Source: Diplocloster agilis (GTDB lineage Bacteria > Bacillota > Clostridia > Lachnospirales > Lachnospiraceae). Taken from it: a stretch of DNA of 64,000 nucleotides. Shown here one piece after another: positions 44,885 through 53,688 of this stretch. The notes under the pieces were generated by a model. That model was not told the DNA's origin, did not search any database, and saw nothing but the letters and a program-made list of their open reading frames with translations. The number at the start of each line of letters is the position of its first letter. The stretch's first letter is position 1. Position numbers and translations under genes: made by a program. The stretch covers positions 1 to 64,000 of the forward strand of contig NZ_JAHQCW010000024.1 in the NCBI RefSeq assembly GCF_019042275.1, in the 5' to 3' direction.

Positions 44885-46168
44885 ATGGCATCCATGCAGT
44901 TAACGACGGAAGAACAGGAAATGCTGGACGGCCGCCAGGGAGAAGCCATGGCCAAGGTGATGAAAACCCTGGTCATGTACGGCGAAACTTTCGGCGCATC
45001 CAAAATGGTTCCTGTCACAGGTAAATACGGCCATCTGGTCACCAGCTTCGGCCTGTCCGTTCTGGACCCGGTGTACGGCCTGATGGACGAACTAATCAAA
45101 GGCGGCGCACTGTCCAAGCAGCAATTCAGCATCGATCCCCGTCCGCTGGATAAAAATGTTCCGGCGAACCTGATACAAAAACTATTTTTTAAGATCATGT
45201 ACTCCAAACAGGAGATGTACGAAGGGCAGCTGACACAGCTGGGCCTTCTGGACAATGATCCTTTCACCTGCGCCTGTTATTTTGACGAGGTGGGCAATAC
45301 GCCCAAAGAAGGGGAGATCCTCTCCTGGGCGGAGAGCAGCGCCGTGGTCTACGCCAACAGCGTCCTGGGAGCCAGGTGCAACCGGAACTCCGGTATCATC
45401 GAGCTGTTCGGCAGTATCGCCGGACGGGTTCCGTATTTCGGCCTGCTGACCGACGAGGGCAGGCAGGCGGACTGGATCGTGGAGATCCGAACCTCTAAGA
45501 AACCGGAGGCCCAGGTCCTGGGCAGCGCCATCGGTATGAAAGTGATGGAGGATGTCCCTTACATCAAAGGATTGGACCATTGGCTTGGCGCCGAATTGAA
45601 TCAGGATGCCAGAGATTATCTGAAGGATATGGGCGCCGCCACCGCTTCCAACGGAGCGGTCGGGCTGTATCACATTGAAAACCTGACCCCGGAGGCCGTC
45701 CGCTTAGGCAGCTCCCTGATCAAAGCCGATGCCAAAACGTATGTGATTGACGACGCGGAGTTGGAACGGGTGCAGCGGGAATATCCCTGTATCTGGAAAG
45801 ATCCGTCCGCCGCTCCGAAGCTCTGTTTCATCGGATGTCCGCATTTATCCTACGAACAGCTGGTTCACTGGAGCAAGGCGCTGCCGGAATCCCTTCGGCA
45901 GGCAGGCCGCAGTAAGGTAGCGGTCCCGACCGTGATGACTACGTCCCCGGCTGTGCTTAAGAAGTTTACCGCCACGCCGGAAGCCGCCCGTTTGAGGGAG
46001 GCCGGCGTTGTCTTAAGCTATATTTGCCCATTGATGTACATGAACAATCCGATGTGCGGGAAAATGCCGGTTATCACCAGTTCCAATAAGCTTCGCACCT
46101 ATACCAGCGCCCGGTATTTCCGGGATGAACAGATACTCTCTTACCTATCGAAAGGAGGCAGCTTATGA
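44885..46168 (+). CDS. Aconitase X catalytic subunit
   Basis: A 427-residue protein of the aconitase X catalytic family (AcnX, DUF521): LTTEEQEMLDGRQGEAMAKVMKTLVMYGETFGASKMVPVTGKYGHLV is the typical N-terminus. Conserved cysteines for an iron-sulfur cluster can be seen in GARCNRNSG, FIGCPHLSYEQL and YICPLMYMNN. Characterised AcnX enzymes are hydro-lyases: cis-3-hydroxy-L-proline dehydratase in bacteria and phosphomevalonate dehydratase in archaea. Here catalytic and swivel parts are separate genes, overlapping by ATGA. The ATG at 44885 is seven bases from AAAGGAG. No proline-catabolic neighbour is present, so the substrate is open. Confidence 0.88.
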   Translation: MASMQLTTEEQEMLDGRQGEAMAKVMKTLVMYGETFGASKMVPVTGKYGHLVTSFGLSVLDPVYGLMDELIKGGALSKQQFSIDPRPLDKNVPANLIQKLFFKIMYSKQEMYEGQLTQLGLLDNDPFTCACYFDEVGNTPKEGEILSWAESSAVVYANSVLGARCNRNSGIIELFGSIAGRVPYFGLLTDEGRQADWIVEIRTSKKPEAQVLGSAIGMKVMEDVPYIKGLDHWLGAELNQDARDYLKDMGAATASNGAVGLYHIENLTPEAVRLGSSLIKADAKTYVIDDAELERVQREYPCIWKDPSAAPKLCFIGCPHLSYEQLVHWSKALPESLRQAGRSKVAVPTVMTTSPAVLKKFTATPEAARLREAGVVLSYICPLMYMNNPMCGKMPVITSSNKLRTYTSARYFRDEQILSYLSKGGSL

Positions 46169-46617
46169 AAAAGACATTCAAAGGCCGTCCGGTAGTTCCG
46201 GGCCGGGTTACCGCTGAGGCTCTGGTCACCCACGCGGGATTTAACACACTGGCCAGTTTTCAGAAGAGTCTCATGTTCGGAGATAAGAACGCTACCTGTT
46301 CGGATCAGAATAATCCCGATCTGAACGGGAAACAGATGGCCGGCAAAGCTCTGTGCCTGCCTCAGACCATCGGTTCCACCACCGGCGGCATGGTTTTATA
46401 TACGGCTGCCTCCATGCACCGGCAGCCGGCCTGCCTGCTTTTTTCCAAACCGATCGATTCTCTGGCCGCCGCCGGCGCTATCCTGGCGGATGTGTGGACG
46501 GACCAGTCCATGCCCACCGTGGATAACCTGGGGGAAGAATTTTTAGATTATGTAAACTCAGGGATGAAAATTACGGTGGAAGAAGACGGCACGGTTACTG
46601 TGGAATCGCAGGGTTGA
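46165..46617 (+). CDS. Aconitase X swivel-domain subunit
   Basis: A 150-residue protein of the DUF126/AcnX swivel family. It has the beta-barrel start FKGRPVVPGRVTAEALVTHAGFNTLASFQ and the substrate-binding segment LCLPQTIGSTTGGMVLYTA, where the Ser of GSTTG is the expected catalytic or substrate-contact residue. It completes the AcnX hydro-lyase with the subunit encoded just before, by translational coupling. Length is near the family norm. Confidence 0.88.
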   Translation: MKKTFKGRPVVPGRVTAEALVTHAGFNTLASFQKSLMFGDKNATCSDQNNPDLNGKQMAGKALCLPQTIGSTTGGMVLYTAASMHRQPACLLFSKPIDSLAAAGAILADVWTDQSMPTVDNLGEEFLDYVNSGMKITVEEDGTVTVESQG

Positions 46618-46656
46618 AGGAAATAAATGAGAAGTCGGATGTCTCCGGGAGGTTTT

Positions 46657-47616
46657 ATGACAGAATTAAAGAACGATAAAGAATTGCAGGAAAATTTCTA
46701 CAGGGACCATGAGGTTTCCCATAACATAGACCGGAACACAAAAATCATGGTTACCGGAGCCGACGGATTCCTCGGCTCCCGCCTGGCAGATGATTTGCAC
46801 AAACTCTGTACGGTATACCGGATCGGGCATTCCCGGCTGGATATTACGAACCGTCAGGAAGTCGCGGATGTCGTGAAGGAACTGCGGCCGGACTTTGTGC
46901 TTCACTGCGCTGCCCTGTCGGATGTAGGATTCTGTGAAGAACATCCGTCTCTTTGTGAACAGGTAAATGTCATGGGACCGCTGTATCTGGCCGAGGCTTG
47001 TAAGGCAAACGCGGCCCGGTTGATTTTTATGAGTTCCGACCAGATTTACCATAACAGCGGCGAAACGGCCCCCAACCGGGAAGAAGAAGCCGCGGCTCCC
47101 ACCAATGTCTATGGAATCAGCAAGCTGCGGGCGGAGCAGGAGCTTTTCTCTCTGCTGCCGGACACGGTCTGTCTGCGTCTGACCTGGATGTATGATCTGC
47201 CGGCATTGGGGAAGCGGACGCATCAGAATCTGCTGCTTCAGCTTCTGAACGCCCTGATCCGGGATGAGAAGCTTACGCTTCCCGTCTATGATTTCCGGGG
47301 AATCACCTGGGTCCATGAGGTGGTAACCGGGCTTAGGAAGGCTCTCTTTATACCGGGCGGCGTTTATAATTTTGGCAGCGCAAATGAATTCAGCACATTG
47401 GAAACCGTACAAAAATGGATGGACGTGCTCGGATGCGGGAATCGCAGGGATCTGCTGCTGCCGGACAGTACACGGTTCATGAATCGGCCCAGAAATCTTA
47501 TGATCGACAACAGCAAAATTACTTCGTTTGGAATCCGGTTCTCTGATTCGGCCTGCGGCCTGAAACATTGCCTGGCGGAATATGGTATCACTGTTACCGA
47601 TTCTTCCGGTATATAA
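46657..47616 (+). CDS. RmlD-like NAD(P)-dependent sugar reductase/epimerase
   Basis: A 319-residue short-chain dehydrogenase of the extended type, resembling dTDP-4-dehydrorhamnose reductase. The Rossmann motif is VTGADGFLGSRL, the catalytic Tyr-x3-Lys is in NVYGISKLRAEQE, and LHCAALSDVGFCEEHP is the usual nucleotide-side segment. The 30 residues before the Rossmann fold are extra. The start at 46657 has GGGAGG four bases away; an earlier ATG at 46627 with GAAGG is also possible. It is the last gene of the operon, 39 bases after the swivel gene. No other nucleotide-sugar genes are near, so it may act on a small hydroxy-carbonyl intermediate instead. Confidence 0.82.
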   Translation: MTELKNDKELQENFYRDHEVSHNIDRNTKIMVTGADGFLGSRLADDLHKLCTVYRIGHSRLDITNRQEVADVVKELRPDFVLHCAALSDVGFCEEHPSLCEQVNVMGPLYLAEACKANAARLIFMSSDQIYHNSGETAPNREEEAAAPTNVYGISKLRAEQELFSLLPDTVCLRLTWMYDLPALGKRTHQNLLLQLLNALIRDEKLTLPVYDFRGITWVHEVVTGLRKALFIPGGVYNFGSANEFSTLETVQKWMDVLGCGNRRDLLLPDSTRFMNRPRNLMIDNSKITSFGIRFSDSACGLKHCLAEYGITVTDSSGI

Positions 47617-47618
47617 AT

Positions 47619-47725
47619 AAAGAGCCTATTCACCAGGAACACATGATGTGTTTCCGGTGAATAGGCTCGGTTTCTGAACCTGGCTTTTATACTATCTCTG
47701 TGCCCTGCCTCTAGCAGCGGGCATA
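47619..47725. repeat. Truncated copy of the gagcctattcacc repeat
   Basis: gagcctattcaccaggaaca at 47622 pairs with its mirror ending gtgaataggctc at 47669, a strong 20-base-arm hairpin, followed by ggtttctgaacctggctttt and tagcagcgggcatactcaaac, which match the core and part of the right arm of the big palindrome at 59675-60179. It lies between the convergent stops of the RmlD-like and surface-protein genes, so it probably terminates both. Confidence 0.8.
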
Positions 47726-47746
47726 CTCAAACACGTGAAAGTCCCC

Positions 47747-50629
47747 TCAGCTGTATTTCTTTTTCCGAGTATAAACCAAAGTACCTGTCAGACCCGCGCC
47801 TGCCAGGATAAGCAGACCGATCCAAAGCTCCATATTGCCGTTATCACCCGTCTGCGGGCTGCCCGCCTTCAAATCCGGTCCGCCGCCCGTGGCCGGGATC
47901 GTCTCAGTTACTTTGTATCCGCAGACCGTACAGCTTTTTTCCCGGCTGCCTGCCTCGTTAGCCCCGGCCGCCTTCGTCACCGTCCAATCGCCAAAGGTAT
48001 GGGCGGCCATGTCGATCCTTTCCCCGCAAGTACATTCATGCCAATGATATGCGGCATCCGACTTCCAACCGGTACTGCAGCTATGCGTATGGTCCGGAGG
48101 GATGATGCTGTCTTTTTCAAATATTGCCTTCACGGTAACATTCCCGGCAGGCATGATGAACTTATTTCCTATGACAGCCGCACCTCCGGACACGACTTGC
48201 CATTCTTTAAATCGGAAACCTTCATTCGCTGCGGCAGTTAAAGTAATTTCCGTTCCTTCCGGGGCTTGGGAGTGCGAGGGGTAAGCCGTGCCATTTCCGT
48301 CGGTCAGTACCGTTACCTCATAAACGGTCTTCTCCCACTTTGCATAGAGAGTCAGATCCTGCGTGACCGGGGCTGCAAAATCATAGCGGCTGCCTGAAAA
48401 GTCCTTCGTCGCGTACCACCCGGTCAGAGTGTAACCGTCTCTTGACAATTCGGGCTGTTTTCCGCTTCCATTATGTTCCACCAGCGCAGTTGGCACCTCT
48501 ATACCGCAATTACTTTCAAAAATAATTACATGGCCTAATTTATAATCGGACAATTCCAGCGTTTGAATCGCGTTTGCGTCCTGGTCCGTAATAATATAGA
48601 CTCCACCCACTTCCGATACCGTCATGTTGTCCGGCAGACCTTTCATATTTATAGCATCCGGTCCTAAATCCGACTTCAGAACCCGAACCACCGTATCCCC
48701 AAGGCTGTAAAGCCCCAGCCTGGAGTCTTTGATTCGAATACCGGCGCTCGCAGAAACAGAGGGCCCTTCTGTCGCCATCACCATCAGCTGCGCGTAGGAT
48801 ACGTTGAGCGACTGTGCCGCAATTCCAAACGGGGAACTGATTGTCACGGCGCTGTTTGCGATTGTAAGCTCATTGCCGGCATCCACGGCAATTCCCTTTT
48901 GATTGTTTATGAAAAGCGAGCCGCCACCATAGATAAGCAGACCACCTTCAGAACGAAGGGCTTTTTCCTCATTGCCATTTACTATTATTGTATTATCAGT
49001 TCCGGATATAAGTTTTATTTTTGCTCCCTCCGGAAGATGTATCGCCGTTTCGCCTTCGTTCAGAGAAGAGAGATCCATCTTGAAACCGGACAGCGTAAGC
49101 GTTTTTGTTTCCTGATCCCATGCATATCCATCCCCGTCCGCAGGCGGTGTTTCTTGTGTGTAATCGAGGATATCCTTGCATATCCGGTAAACCGTCCCAA
49201 GCTGGGACAGCCTGTTTTCAAGTTCTTCCTCCGCTCCCGATATAAATACTTTACTTCCCGGTTCGCTCTGAAGCTGGCCGGTAAGAGAAAATGCGCCCTC
49301 CGGTTCTTGTATAAAAACCCCGCCGTTTCGGAAACTGCCCGCACCTGTTAGGGTGCCTTTGTTAGAAAGGCTGCCGCGGTTCGTCAGGGAAGCTCCCTGG
49401 TCTATGGTCCATACGCTGCTTTGAGTTATTGCCGATGAAGTTTCTCCTGAAAGCTCCAGTGCGCAGCCATTCCCCAATATGAGCTTTGAAATTACACCGG
49501 CCTGTGTAGTCCGGATACCGACATCGGAACCGTTTGTGAACGAAACGCTGCCATCGCTGCCAAAACAGCTGATCCCGCGTCCCTCACCTTCCACCGTTAT
49601 CTGAGAGTTATCCAAAATGACGTGTTCCGCCTCCACCGCCTCACCATGCTCATGGGCATAGAATTCTCCCTGCGCTATATCTATCAGTTTCAGATCATTT
49701 TCCGCGCTTAGACCGCATCCTTTTGTTTTCATGTCTAAAGGAGTGTTTTTTATCGTCATATCGACAGCGGAATAAATCCCGTTGTTTTCAGAGGTTACCG
49801 AAAGCTTCGTACAGTTTTCGATGAGAAGCTCGCCCCAGTCAGCATACATTCCGTTGTTGACAGCGGTGATGTCTATGGTACCGCCTAGAATCTGGATGAC
49901 ATCGCCGCATAAAATTCCATCCTCCCCTGCCGAAATCGTTACCGTAGGACTTCCGGATATCGTAACGGGAATATAAATGGAAGTCGACAGGCCATGTTTC
50001 TGTGCTGTAATATCAAGAACCGCGTTTTCCGATATAGAGAGCTCTTTATCATCAAAAACGTAAATACCGGAATCCCCCGCATGAATTTTTAACGTACTGT
50101 CGCCCTTTATCGTAACGCCGCCGAATATTCCATTTCGTGCGCTGGTAATATCAAGGGAACCTCCGCCTGTTATCGTCATATCACCGGAGCACGAAATACC
50201 ATCTCCCTGAGTGTTAGTGATCGTGTTCTGGGTTCCGTCCGTTAAAACGATCGTCGCCTTGTCCGGAAGAGACAGCGATGTATTATCTGTGTGAAGATCC
50301 AATCCCGCTAGAGTAAGGGTACGGGAAACATGATTCCAAGTATATCCATCCCCCGCATCAGAAGAATAAATATCCAACGATATAGAGCTGTCAAAAGCAG
50401 CTTCTTGTTGGCCGCCTGCCATTAGGGATGAATTTTCCCCGTTAATCGGCGCTGTCCGGCACTCCCCCTCATGGCTGTTCTCCAGCATGCATCCCTCCGT
50501 GATCACACACGGGTCTGTAGTCCTTTGTTCGCCCTCTGTTTCTTCCGCATATACCGTTCCCGGCAGCAGCGTTATGGACACGGCCGCTGTCAGCGCCAGG
50601 GCCAGCAGTCTTTTTTTCGTTTTTCCCAT
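47747..50629 (-). CDS. Sortase-anchored surface protein with InlB-type repeat
   Basis: A 960-residue secreted protein. Residues 1-27 are a signal peptide ending VYAEE. Residues about 110-700 consist of parallel-beta-type repeats of the kind DGTQNTITNTQGDGISCSG, IKGDSTLKIHAGDSGIYVFD, as in carbohydrate-binding beta-helix proteins. An InlB-type (Listeria-Bacteroides) repeat follows near 740-795 (LSRDGYTLTGWYATKDF), then a DGNGTAYPSHS repeat. The C-terminus has the sorting signal Ser-Pro-Gln-Thr-Gly at 924-928, a hydrophobic helix and TRKKKYS. SPxTG-type motifs are used by clostridial class B/D-like sortases. No sortase gene is in the window. A surface adhesin or glycan-binding protein is likely. 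Start ATG behind GAAAGGA. Confidence 0.85.
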   Translation of the reverse strand: MGKTKKRLLALALTAAVSITLLPGTVYAEETEGEQRTTDPCVITEGCMLENSHEGECRTAPINGENSSLMAGGQQEAAFDSSISLDIYSSDAGDGYTWNHVSRTLTLAGLDLHTDNTSLSLPDKATIVLTDGTQNTITNTQGDGISCSGDMTITGGGSLDITSARNGIFGGVTIKGDSTLKIHAGDSGIYVFDDKELSISENAVLDITAQKHGLSTSIYIPVTISGSPTVTISAGEDGILCGDVIQILGGTIDITAVNNGMYADWGELLIENCTKLSVTSENNGIYSAVDMTIKNTPLDMKTKGCGLSAENDLKLIDIAQGEFYAHEHGEAVEAEHVILDNSQITVEGEGRGISCFGSDGSVSFTNGSDVGIRTTQAGVISKLILGNGCALELSGETSSAITQSSVWTIDQGASLTNRGSLSNKGTLTGAGSFRNGGVFIQEPEGAFSLTGQLQSEPGSKVFISGAEEELENRLSQLGTVYRICKDILDYTQETPPADGDGYAWDQETKTLTLSGFKMDLSSLNEGETAIHLPEGAKIKLISGTDNTIIVNGNEEKALRSEGGLLIYGGGSLFINNQKGIAVDAGNELTIANSAVTISSPFGIAAQSLNVSYAQLMVMATEGPSVSASAGIRIKDSRLGLYSLGDTVVRVLKSDLGPDAINMKGLPDNMTVSEVGGVYIITDQDANAIQTLELSDYKLGHVIIFESNCGIEVPTALVEHNGSGKQPELSRDGYTLTGWYATKDFSGSRYDFAAPVTQDLTLYAKWEKTVYEVTVLTDGNGTAYPSHSQAPEGTEITLTAAANEGFRFKEWQVVSGGAAVIGNKFIMPAGNVTVKAIFEKDSIIPPDHTHSCSTGWKSDAAYHWHECTCGERIDMAAHTFGDWTVTKAAGANEAGSREKSCTVCGYKVTETIPATGGGPDLKAGSPQTGDNGNMELWIGLLILAGAGLTGTLVYTRKKKYS

Positions 50630-50979
50630 TCTCTTATCCTTTCAGATTTTTCATTCTTCCCTATTGGCGATCCTAAAAGGGTGTCCCCCGCCTCTTATAG
50701 AACAATGGACAGGTTACACCCTTCAAAATTACAACTTAAACCTCTATTGCAAATAAGATTTAACACCTGATGGCCAATTACAGATGCAGACAGTCCTGTG
50801 CAAAGTCTGTATCCTGATACCACAACTGTCAGCTCTTTCCATCGTCCAATAATATTTGCCTATTTTATCAAACGACCGCCCTTTTTTCAAGATAATTTTA
50901 CAAAAAATGGTAAATACATTTTCTCCGTTTCCCTGACCTGATCAGATCCACCCATGCAAGGCAGCAAATATTGTAACCA
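50630..50979. other. Intergenic leader of the surface-protein gene
   Basis: The 350 bases hold the promoter and leader of the minus-strand surface-protein gene. A weak stem (aagggtgt at 50677-50684 with acaccctt at 50716-50723) can form in the leader. Apart from that I see no gene, repeat family member or clear -35/-10 pair. Confidence 0.35.
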
Positions 50980-52161
50980 TTAAAACTGCCGGGCGATCCT
51001 TTCAAAAGCCTCCTGTATCAGCGACCTGCGAGTTCCCAGGCAGACCCGCTCGTATCCTTCTGCGTACTCCGGATCAAAAACGCTGCCCGCCTCCAGGATT
51101 ACGTTAGCCCGGTTATAGATGCGGTCCCTGATCTCTTCAGCCGGCAGCCCGTACCCGCGAAAATCCATCCAGAGGATATAGGTTCCTTCCGGACGCGCGC
51201 ACTTAACTTTGGGCATCCTCTCCTTCAGGAAATCCAACACCCACTGGATATTCCCGTCGATGTAATCGTTCATCTGGCCCACCCAGTCATCGCATTCCTG
51301 GTACGCGGCGATCAAGGCAGCTATGGCAAAGGGCGTCGGCGCTCTGTACCCGGCGTGGGCGCGGAATGTCTCCCTAAGCTCCGGATCTTTTATAATAATA
51401 TTTGAGCACTGCAGACCTGCCAGATTAAAGGTTTTATTAACCGCAGTACAGATTATCATGGGATCCGTATCCGCTACGGCAGCCATAGGATAGAACCTTA
51501 CGTCCTTGCGGATGATATCTCCATGAATCTCATCCACCACCAAAAGGACATCATTCTTCCTGCAGATACCGGCAATCTTTCGCAGCTCCTCCGGTGTCCA
51601 GACACGGCCAACCGGATTATGCGGACTGCAAAGAAACATCATTTTATTCTGCGGATCCCGCGCCTTTTGTTCCAGATCTTCATAGTTGATCGTATAATAG
51701 CCCTCATGTTCAAGCAGCTGATTATTGATAAGCTTTCTGTGTGTATTGTCAATCGTACCGGAAAAAGGGCCGTATACCGGGCGCTGAATTATAATTCCGT
51801 CTCCCTCCTGCGTGAAGGCTTCCACCGCGATCTGGAGTGCTTCCACGGTTCCATTGACATACAGGATCTCATCCTTTTCTATCTGCCAGCCATATCGGCG
51901 ATGAAACCAGCTTATAACCGCCTCGTAATATTCCGGAACTACCGTACAGTCCGAATACCCGAATATCCGGTGATCCACCACCCGGCGAAGCGCTTCCAGA
52001 ACCGGCTGCGGGCAGGCCAGATCCATATCCGCCGTAAACAGCGGAATCGTGTCATCGTCCACCCGGACCGCCAGTCCCTTACGGATCAGCTGCTCGCCGG
52101 AATCCCATTTTATACTGTAAGTTCCCCTTCTGTCTATCACTTCATCAAAATCATACTTCAT
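50980..52161 (-). CDS. MalY/PatB-family cystathionine beta-lyase/aminotransferase
   Basis: A 393-residue PLP enzyme of fold type I, MalY/PatB group. The N-terminus MKYDFDEVIDRRGTYSIKWDSGEQ and PLFTADMDLACPQPVLEAL is typical of this group. The Schiff-base Lys is in CTAVNKTFNLAGLQCSN, and HNPVGRVWTPEEL is the PLP/phosphate loop. The enzymes cleave C-S bonds of cystathionine and cysteine conjugates in the cytoplasm, giving thiol, pyruvate and ammonia. It lies downstream of the OpuC-like importer on the same strand with a repeat array between, so a sulfur-containing solute imported by that system could be its substrate. Confidence 0.9.
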   Translation of the reverse strand: MKYDFDEVIDRRGTYSIKWDSGEQLIRKGLAVRVDDDTIPLFTADMDLACPQPVLEALRRVVDHRIFGYSDCTVVPEYYEAVISWFHRRYGWQIEKDEILYVNGTVEALQIAVEAFTQEGDGIIIQRPVYGPFSGTIDNTHRKLINNQLLEHEGYYTINYEDLEQKARDPQNKMMFLCSPHNPVGRVWTPEELRKIAGICRKNDVLLVVDEIHGDIIRKDVRFYPMAAVADTDPMIICTAVNKTFNLAGLQCSNIIIKDPELRETFRAHAGYRAPTPFAIAALIAAYQECDDWVGQMNDYIDGNIQWVLDFLKERMPKVKCARPEGTYILWMDFRGYGLPAEEIRDRIYNRANVILEAGSVFDPEYAEGYERVCLGTRRSLIQEAFERIARQF

Positions 52162-52186
52162 CTCGCGTCACTCCTATTTAAGTAAA

Positions 52187-52264
52187 AGGGGACATGTCCA
52201 TTTCGGTTTGGGACATGTCCAAACTGGAATGGACATGTCCCAGACCGAAATGGACATGTCCCCT
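52187..52264. repeat. GGGACATGTCC palindrome array C (four units)
   Basis: Four units of GGACATGTCC lie near 52190, 52210, 52231 and 52251; the outer pair begins aagggga and ends tcccctttt, so the array is symmetrical and could fold as one large hairpin flanked by an A-run and T-run. The spacer atttcggttt is shared with array A. It starts about seven bases after the stop of the OpuC-like permease (52271) and precedes the MalY gene. Confidence 0.85.
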
Positions 52265-52270
52265 TTTGTA

Positions 52271-52882
52271 TTATCCTATCTTTTTTTCCACCGCATTTAA
52301 GATCCAGTTCACCACAACCGCCAGTCCGGCGGCCATGACGGCGCCCCAGACGATCTTCACCGTATTCAAAGTTCTCAGCCCGTCAAACAGGATGCTCCCG
52401 ATTCCTCCCGCGTTGATCGTCGCGGCAATGGTCGCGATTCCGATCGTAGACACCACCGCCAGGTGGATACCCGCGAAGATGGCTTTTCGGGCCAGGGGCA
52501 GGCGGACCTGCAGAAGAATCTGATTCGGGCTCATTCCCATGCCGGTGGCCGCTTCCACAACGGCCGGATCTACATGATACAGGCCGTCCAGAAAATTCCG
52601 CAGCAGCAGATACTGATTATATACCACCAGAACAATCACCGCTGTCGTTTTCCCAAGGCCGGTCAGCGGAATCATGATGGCGAACAGCGCCAGGCTCGGT
52701 ATACAGTAGATCATCTCAAACAAATGAATGACAAACCCGGAAAGACGTTTGAACTGTAACAGCAGTACCGTCAGCACCGCTGCCACCAGTATGGAGATAA
52801 CCAATGTCAGCAGCACGATCTCCAGATGCTGATACAGAGCCTTTTCCAGCTTTCCATGGTATTTTATCAGGTATTCTATCAT
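52271..52882 (-). CDS. Osmoprotectant ABC permease, OpuCB type
   Basis: A 203-residue permease with five or six helices; EAA-type loop VVEAATGMGMSPNQILLQVRLPLARKAIFAG. This motif and size match the OpuCB/OpuBB permeases of glycine betaine/choline importers. The ATG at 52882 overlaps the stop of the ATPase gene (ATGA). It works with the second permease at 54677. Last gene of the importer, with array C after its stop. Confidence 0.9.
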   Translation of the reverse strand: MIEYLIKYHGKLEKALYQHLEIVLLTLVISILVAAVLTVLLLQFKRLSGFVIHLFEMIYCIPSLALFAIMIPLTGLGKTTAVIVLVVYNQYLLLRNFLDGLYHVDPAVVEAATGMGMSPNQILLQVRLPLARKAIFAGIHLAVVSTIGIATIAATINAGGIGSILFDGLRTLNTVKIVWGAVMAAGLAVVVNWILNAVEKKIG

Positions 52883-53649
52883 GAGGTGGTTTCCTTCCAT
52901 AACAGTTCCTGCTGCCTGACCGAGTCGATCAGGGATTCCACAAAGGCATTGGCAGGATTAGTAACGATATTCCTGGGAGTATCAAACTGCTGGATTTTTC
53001 CGCTGTCCATAATCAATACCCGGCTGCCAAGCTTAAATGCTTCATTGATATCGTGAGTCACGAATAAAAAAGTCTTGCGGGACGCCTGATGGATCTTAAG
53101 CAGCTCATCCTGAAGTTTTAACCTTGTGATGGCATCGATGGCGCCAAAAGGTTCATCCAGAAGCATCAGCTCCGGATCTGCCGCCAGCGCTCTGGCTAAC
53201 CCCACTCTCTGCTGCTGGCCGCCGGACAGCTGGGACGGGTATCTCTTCCGGTACTCTTCCGGGTCAAGGCCCACGAGAATCAGCAATTCGTCGGTTCTGC
53301 TGCGGATTTTATCCTTGTCCCATTTCAGGATTCTGGGAACCGTGGCTATGTTTTTTTCTATGGTCATGTGGGGAAATAAACCCACCTGCTGGATCACGTA
53401 GCCGATCTTCCGGCGGAATTCCACCGGATCGTTCCGGCTGATATCCTCACCAAAAAACCGGATCACCCCGCTGTCCGGTTCGTACAGCCGGTTGATCATC
53501 TTTAACAGGGTAGTCTTTCCGCAGCCGGATGACCCCAGGATCGTGATCAGCTCCCCGTGAGTTACCGAAAAGCTGATGTGATCCACGGCGTATTCCGAAG
53601 TATTTTGAAACTTCTTGCTTACATCGTTAAATTCTATGGATATGCTCAC
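52879..53649 (-). CDS. Osmoprotectant ABC ATPase, OpuCA type without CBS domains
   Basis: A 256-residue ATPase with Walker A GSSGCGKTT (39-47), signature LSGGQQQRVGLARAL, Walker B LMLLDEPFGAID and switch VTHDINEAF. It resembles OpuCA/ProV ATPases but ends at residue 256 without the tandem CBS domains that sense ionic strength in OpuCA. The transporter may therefore respond to substrate rather than osmotic stress. Coupled by ATGA overlap to the OpuCB-type permease. Confidence 0.9.
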   Translation of the reverse strand: MSISIEFNDVSKKFQNTSEYAVDHISFSVTHGELITILGSSGCGKTTLLKMINRLYEPDSGVIRFFGEDISRNDPVEFRRKIGYVIQQVGLFPHMTIEKNIATVPRILKWDKDKIRSRTDELLILVGLDPEEYRKRYPSQLSGGQQQRVGLARALAADPELMLLDEPFGAIDAITRLKLQDELLKIHQASRKTFLFVTHDINEAFKLGSRVLIMDSGKIQQFDTPRNIVTNPANAFVESLIDSVRQQELLWKETTS

Positions 53650-53688
53650 ACTGTGCCTCCATTTTACCGCGTCTGCATCGTTTGTAAT

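Noticed and set aside
46666-47568. Open frame of about 300 codons antisense to the RmlD-like gene
   Set aside because: It is a shadow of the Rossmann-fold gene, with no start signal and no recognisable domain.
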